From Cyanobium sp. Cruz CV13-4-11 (lineage in GTDB: Bacteria > Cyanobacteriota > Cyanobacteriia > PCC-6307 > Cyanobiaceae), in NCBI RefSeq assembly GCF_024346055.1, contig NZ_JAGQCH010000002.1, forward strand, positions 1 to 64,000: 64,000 bases of DNA, given 5' to 3'. The notes beneath the pieces were generated by a model. The model was not told where the DNA came from. It searched no databases and saw nothing but the letters and a program-made list of their open reading frames with translations. Of the stretch, positions 61,382-64,000 are shown one piece after another. Numbering within the stretch: position 1 is the first letter of the stretch; each line of letters starts with the position of its first letter. The position numbers were made by a program, and so were the translations under genes.

Positions 61382-62027
61382 TGTCCTGGCCACTGATCAC
61401 CCACAGGGCCGCCCTGGCGCCGTCGCCCCACAGGCGCCGCCGGCCCTCGACGACACACAGATCGCCGCAGGGTACGGGGACCGGTGTGAGGTGGATGCCG
61501 CGGCTGCCGGCCACGATCCGCCCCACCAGCAGGGCCCGCTGCATGTGATCGGTGGAGGTGACGAGCAGGGCGTGGCGGACACGGGACTTGCGCAGATCGT
61601 CGACCAGGGAGGTGAAGTTGGACACCGTGTCACGGGCCCGGTAATCGAGCTGGACCTGGCGGGAGGGCAGGCCCTCCTTCTGCTGGAACAGCCAGTGGGC
61701 GTACTCGGGGTTGGTGCCTCCGGTGACCACCACCGGCAGACCATCGGTGCGGGCCAGACGGGCCGCCGCCGCCTCCCGATCCGCATCGCCCCCCAGCACC
61801 AGGATCATCTGGGGAGGCGGCGGCGTGGGCCACCACACCCCCCGGGACAGCCACAGCAGGGCCAGTCCCGCCAGGCCCACCAGCACCCGCCTGCCCCGGC
61901 CCGGTCGGCGCGGGGCGGGGGGGGTGCGGCGGACCCGCGGGGATGGACCCGCCGGCGCCGGAGCGGTGCGTTCCGGGCGGCGCGGGCGGCAGCGGGGCCG
62001 GGGTTGGGGGCCGGGGGGACTCAGCAT
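61323..62027 (-). CDS. YdcF-like DUF218 membrane-anchored protein
   Basis: This 234-residue protein has a Pro/Arg-rich cytoplasmic N terminus (about 1-45), one hydrophobic helix (VLVGLAGLALLWLSRGVWW) and a DUF218 domain (MILVLGGDADREAAAARL, VVTGGTNPEYAHWLF, VTSTDHMQRALLVGRI). Family members include YdcF and SanA, which are implicated in envelope barrier function; the biochemical activity is not settled. ATG at 62025-62027 lies 7 bp inside tsaB. The open frame continues upstream into tsaB, but that part is a shadow. Confidence 0.82.
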   Translation of the reverse strand: MLSPPGPQPRPRCRPRRPERTAPAPAGPSPRVRRTPPAPRRPGRGRRVLVGLAGLALLWLSRGVWWPTPPPPQMILVLGGDADREAAAARLARTDGLPVVVTGGTNPEYAHWLFQQKEGLPSRQVQLDYRARDTVSNFTSLVDDLRKSRVRHALLVTSTDHMQRALLVGRIVAGSRGIHLTPVPVPCGDLCVVEGRRRLWGDGARAALWVISGQDIRPWVEARVVPWLEKAGFR

Positions 62028-62680
62028 GGGAGCGCCTCCACCGGACTGGTGGGGTACAGGGGCAGCACCGGCTGCCAGGGGGCGCTCAGGCCGGCGGCGG
62101 CGCGGGCGGCACTGAAGCCGAGCAACTGGACCACGTCCTCCGGCAAACACACCTCGGCGGGGTGGATGGGGAAGGGGGCCAGGGCGTCACGGCCTCGGTG
62201 CAGCCTCGGGGCCTCCAGCTCGGCCACGCCACCGGGCTGGCCGGGGTCGGCGCCGTAGAGCCCCGCCACCACCCCGCGACGGGGCAGCTCCTGGAGCAAC
62301 CAGAAAGGGCCCGCCTCGCTGGGCGGCATGGGCCCGGCGAGCAGACGGCGGGCCATCAGCTGGAAACTGCTGATCCCGTCGAGGGGCAGGGCCAGCTGCT
62401 GGGCCAGGGTGCGGGCCAGCACCACCGTCAGGCGGGTGCCGGTGAAACCGCCGGGACCGGTGGCCACCGCCAGGCGTCCCAGCCGGGGCCAGGCGGCGGC
62501 CGGCAGCACCGATTCCAGACAGTCGAACAGGCCATTGGAGAGGGAGCGGCCGAGGGGGAAACGCTCCAGCCGCTCCGGCTGCGTGGCCCCGAGTCTCTGC
62601 AGCCCCACCCCGAGGCTGTCGCTGGAGCTGTGCAGGGCCAGCAGCCAGGGGCCAGGGTCCGGATCGGGAAAGCCCGTCAT
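62021..62680 (-). CDS. tsaB: tRNA threonylcarbamoyladenosine biosynthesis protein TsaB
   Basis: TsaB partners TsaD and TsaE in making t6A at position 37 of ANN-reading tRNAs, such as the tRNA-Asn in this window. The 219-residue protein has the ASKHA fold: LLALHSSSDSLGVGL at the N terminus and GPGGFTGTRLTVVLARTLAQ in the middle, diagnostic of TsaB. It lacks the TsaD metal-binding His motif. ATG at 62678-62680 overlaps the ycf34 stop by 4 bp (ATGA), and the 3' end overlaps the YdcF-like start by 7 bp. A very long open frame upstream on this strand is a shadow of cca. Confidence 0.9.
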   Translation of the reverse strand: MTGFPDPDPGPWLLALHSSSDSLGVGLQRLGATQPERLERFPLGRSLSNGLFDCLESVLPAAAWPRLGRLAVATGPGGFTGTRLTVVLARTLAQQLALPLDGISSFQLMARRLLAGPMPPSEAGPFWLLQELPRRGVVAGLYGADPGQPGGVAELEAPRLHRGRDALAPFPIHPAEVCLPEDVVQLLGFSAARAAAGLSAPWQPVLPLYPTSPVEALPC

Positions 62681-62934
62681 GTCGGCAGGGGCCCGTCGGG
62701 GCAGCAGCGGCGCCAGCGGCCTGGATCGGAGCGGAAGTCGGAGCAGGCCCGCACGTCCCACTCCACCCCGACACTGGCCGCAGCGGCGTCGAGATCGAGC
62801 ACCTGCACGTGGATGCGGGGCTGGCGGGGGCTGAAGTCGGGGCTCATGGTGAGGTGGGCGACGCCGTGCTGACGCTCGACCGCGTGGTAGGCCTGACAAC
62901 GCTCGACCCAGTGGCAATCCACGCAGATGCACAT
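62677..62934 (-). CDS. ycf34: Ycf34 family protein
   Basis: This 85-residue cyanobacterial/plastid protein begins MCICVDCHWVERCQAYHAVE. It is cysteine-rich at the start (Cys2, Cys4, Cys7, Cys13) and has HLTMSPDFSPRQPRIHVQV and VEWDVRACSDF. Ycf34 has been reported to bind an Fe-S cluster and to affect electron transport. ATG at 62932-62934 gives the family start; the nine codons upstream are not part of the family. Coupled to tsaB by ATGA and divergent from cca, 28 bp apart. Confidence 0.92.
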   Translation of the reverse strand: MCICVDCHWVERCQAYHAVERQHGVAHLTMSPDFSPRQPRIHVQVLDLDAAAASVGVEWDVRACSDFRSDPGRWRRCCPDGPLPT

Positions 62935-62962
62935 GCCGCCACGGCCCAGCAGGGCGCCCATT

Positions 62963-64000
62963 GTGGCGTGCGAGCCGGGACGTCAAGTCTCGGAACTGTG
63001 GCGGGCCCTGGCACCGGAGCGCTGGCCTGTGGCCCCCCACCGGTTTCCAGCGGGCACAGCCCTGGTGGGCGGGGCGGTCCGGGACGGCCTGCTGGGTCGG
63101 CTGGCGGACCAGCCGGATCTGGACCTGGTGGTGCCCGGCGACGCCATCGAACTGGTCCGGCAGCTGGGGCGGCGCCATGGCGGCACCTGTGTGGTGCTCG
63201 ACCAGGAGCGTTCGATCGCGCGGCTGGTGCTGGAGGGCTGGACGATCGACCTGGCCCGCGGCGCCGGTAACGATCTCACAGCCGATCTGGGCCGCCGCGA
63301 CTACACCGTCAACGCCATCGCCCTGCCCCTGGAGGGGGCGGCCGTGGCCAGCGACGAGGCCGCCGATCTGCAGCTGATCGACCCCTGCGGCGGCCTCGCG
63401 GATCTGGCGGCGCGCCGCATGGTGGCGATCAGTGAAGCCAACCTGCTGGACGACCCCCTGCGGCTGCTGCGGGGGGTGCGGCTGGCCTGCGACCTGGACT
63501 TCAGCATCGAACCAGCCACCTGGGAGCTGATCCGGCGCCACCGCCAGCGGATCTCCGCCGTGGCCGGGGAGAGGGTGCTGGCGGAATTGGAGCGCCTGGC
63601 CGCCTCTGGCGAGGGGCATCGGGGGCTGGCTCAGGCGCTGGAGGCGGGCCTGCTCCAGCCCTGGGGGGCCGCTGACGGCAGCGAGGCGTCGCTGCAGCCC
63701 CTCGGTCCCGAGCGACCGGAAGCCTGCGGCCTCACCCCCGCCGAGGCGGCCTGGGCCCTTCCCCTGGCGCGGCTGGCGGCCGTACTGGATGGCCGGTCCC
63801 TGGAAGGCCTGCGGGCCAGCCGCCGCCTGCAGCAGCGCTGCCAACGGCTGCGCCAATGGCTCGGTTGTCTCCGGCAGACACCCGGGGACACCGGTGCGCT
63901 GGCGCTGGAGACGCTGGCGGAAGCGGAGCGGCTGGCCCTGCAACGCCAGCTGGAGGAGGAGCTGCCCGCCCTGCTGCTGCACCTGGATCCGGCGGCGGCG
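62963..64000 (+). CDS. cca: CCA tRNA nucleotidyltransferase (3' end outside window)
   Basis: This gene for the CCA-adding enzyme or the related poly(A) polymerase family is open for 346 codons to the window edge with no stop. It shows VGGAVRDGLLGR, the catalytic DLDLVVP, RRDYTVNAIALPL, LLDDPLRLLRGVRLACDLDFSI and the helical domain ISAVAGERVLAELERL. The probable start is GTG at 62963-62965, with GRQVSELWRALAP as N terminus. CCA addition fits the lack of an encoded CCA in the tRNA-Asn gene. Divergent from ycf34. Confidence 0.9.
   Translation, partial: MACEPGRQVSELWRALAPERWPVAPHRFPAGTALVGGAVRDGLLGRLADQPDLDLVVPGDAIELVRQLGRRHGGTCVVLDQERSIARLVLEGWTIDLARGAGNDLTADLGRRDYTVNAIALPLEGAAVASDEAADLQLIDPCGGLADLAARRMVAISEANLLDDPLRLLRGVRLACDLDFSIEPATWELIRRHRQRISAVAGERVLAELERLAASGEGHRGLAQALEAGLLQPWGAADGSEASLQPLGPERPEACGLTPAEAAWALPLARLAAVLDGRSLEGLRASRRLQQRCQRLRQWLGCLRQTPGDTGALALETLAEAERLALQRQLEEELPALLLHLDPAAA

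Noticed and set aside
62681-63982. Minus-strand extension of tsaB through ycf34 and cca
   Set aside because: Only the last 219 codons match TsaB. Ycf34 and cca are well supported in their own frames.
1-64000. CRISPR arrays, insertion sequences, prophage or toxin-antitoxin modules
   Set aside because: No regularly spaced repeats, transposase or integrase motifs, phage structural genes or recognisable toxin pairs were seen.

Overview
The window is a very GC-rich, gene-dense stretch of a picocyanobacterial chromosome. I place it in the alpha-cyanobacteria (Cyanobium, or Synechococcus of cluster 5). The evidence is the photosynthesis gene content (psbU, psbD, ndhO, ycf3, ycf34, crtQ, rpaA, rpaB, a Crr7-like and a PetL-like protein), two SLH-porins, and local gene orders that I recall from marine and freshwater Synechococcus. 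There is no rRNA operon, IS element, prophage or CRISPR array. One tRNA gene (Asn-GTT) is present. Most of the long open frames opposite or beside these genes are artefacts of high GC.

Layout. (a) 1-416 carries no gene I can identify. (b) 417-5748, minus strand: a PDZ/radical-SAM protein, a TolC-type outer-membrane protein, a PucC-family carrier and an inositol-monophosphatase-like enzyme. (c) 5.8-13.6 kb: uppP, a DUF3120 membrane protein, psbU with a clear terminator, nadB, a VKOR-thioredoxin fusion, rimO, an MFS carrier and a 39-residue PetL-like protein. (d) 13.8-21.5 kb: a B12-binding-type radical SAM protein, a gene with an early stop codon, DUF4346, a FemAB/GNAT-like protein, a RibD-C reductase joined to a double-domain PTPS/QueD protein, aroK, Crr7-like and GST. 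(e) 21.5-25.9 kb, plus strand: DUF751, rbfA, GH3, GT2-TPR, hemD. (f) 25.8-32.8 kb: lipoprotein, SRPBCC, crtQ, then SufA-like, TPR, LpxB-related, TIGR01777, ndhO and DnaJ-like. (g) 32.9-36.9 kb: two tandem porins, each with its own terminator. (h) 37.0-43.9 kb: a translationally coupled surface-glycan cassette ending in a decayed acyltransferase. (i) 44.4-47.6 kb: a solitary psbD, UPF0367, an ABC ATPase, tRNA-Asn and rpaA. (j) 47.7-50.3 kb: an accessory insert with an 8-oxoguanine-deaminase-like gene and a broken MFS gene. (k) 50.4-64 kb: holB-tmk-copper ATPase, ycf3, radA, rpaB-plsX-fabH-fabD-plsC, ydcF-like, tsaB, ycf34 and the 5' part of cca.

How they work together. The core genes serve thylakoid function (PSII subunits PsbU and D2, PSI assembly by Ycf3, NDH-1 by NdhO and Crr7), carotenoid and tetrapyrrole synthesis (CrtQ, HemD), membrane lipid synthesis (PlsX, FabH, FabD, PlsC) and the light/clock response regulators RpaA and RpaB. 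The accessory parts are the glycan cassette (predicted polyprenyl-phosphate sugar synthase plus two GT-C transferases plus a UPF0104 membrane protein) and the purine-salvage insert. Both end in decaying genes, which suggests recent turnover at those two places.

I did not find a convincing wholly new system. The best candidates for a second look are the glycan cassette, the 8-oxoguanine deaminase insert, the tandem-domain PTPS with its RibD-like partner, and three pseudogenes. GTG and TTG starts are common here, so several start sites are uncertain.
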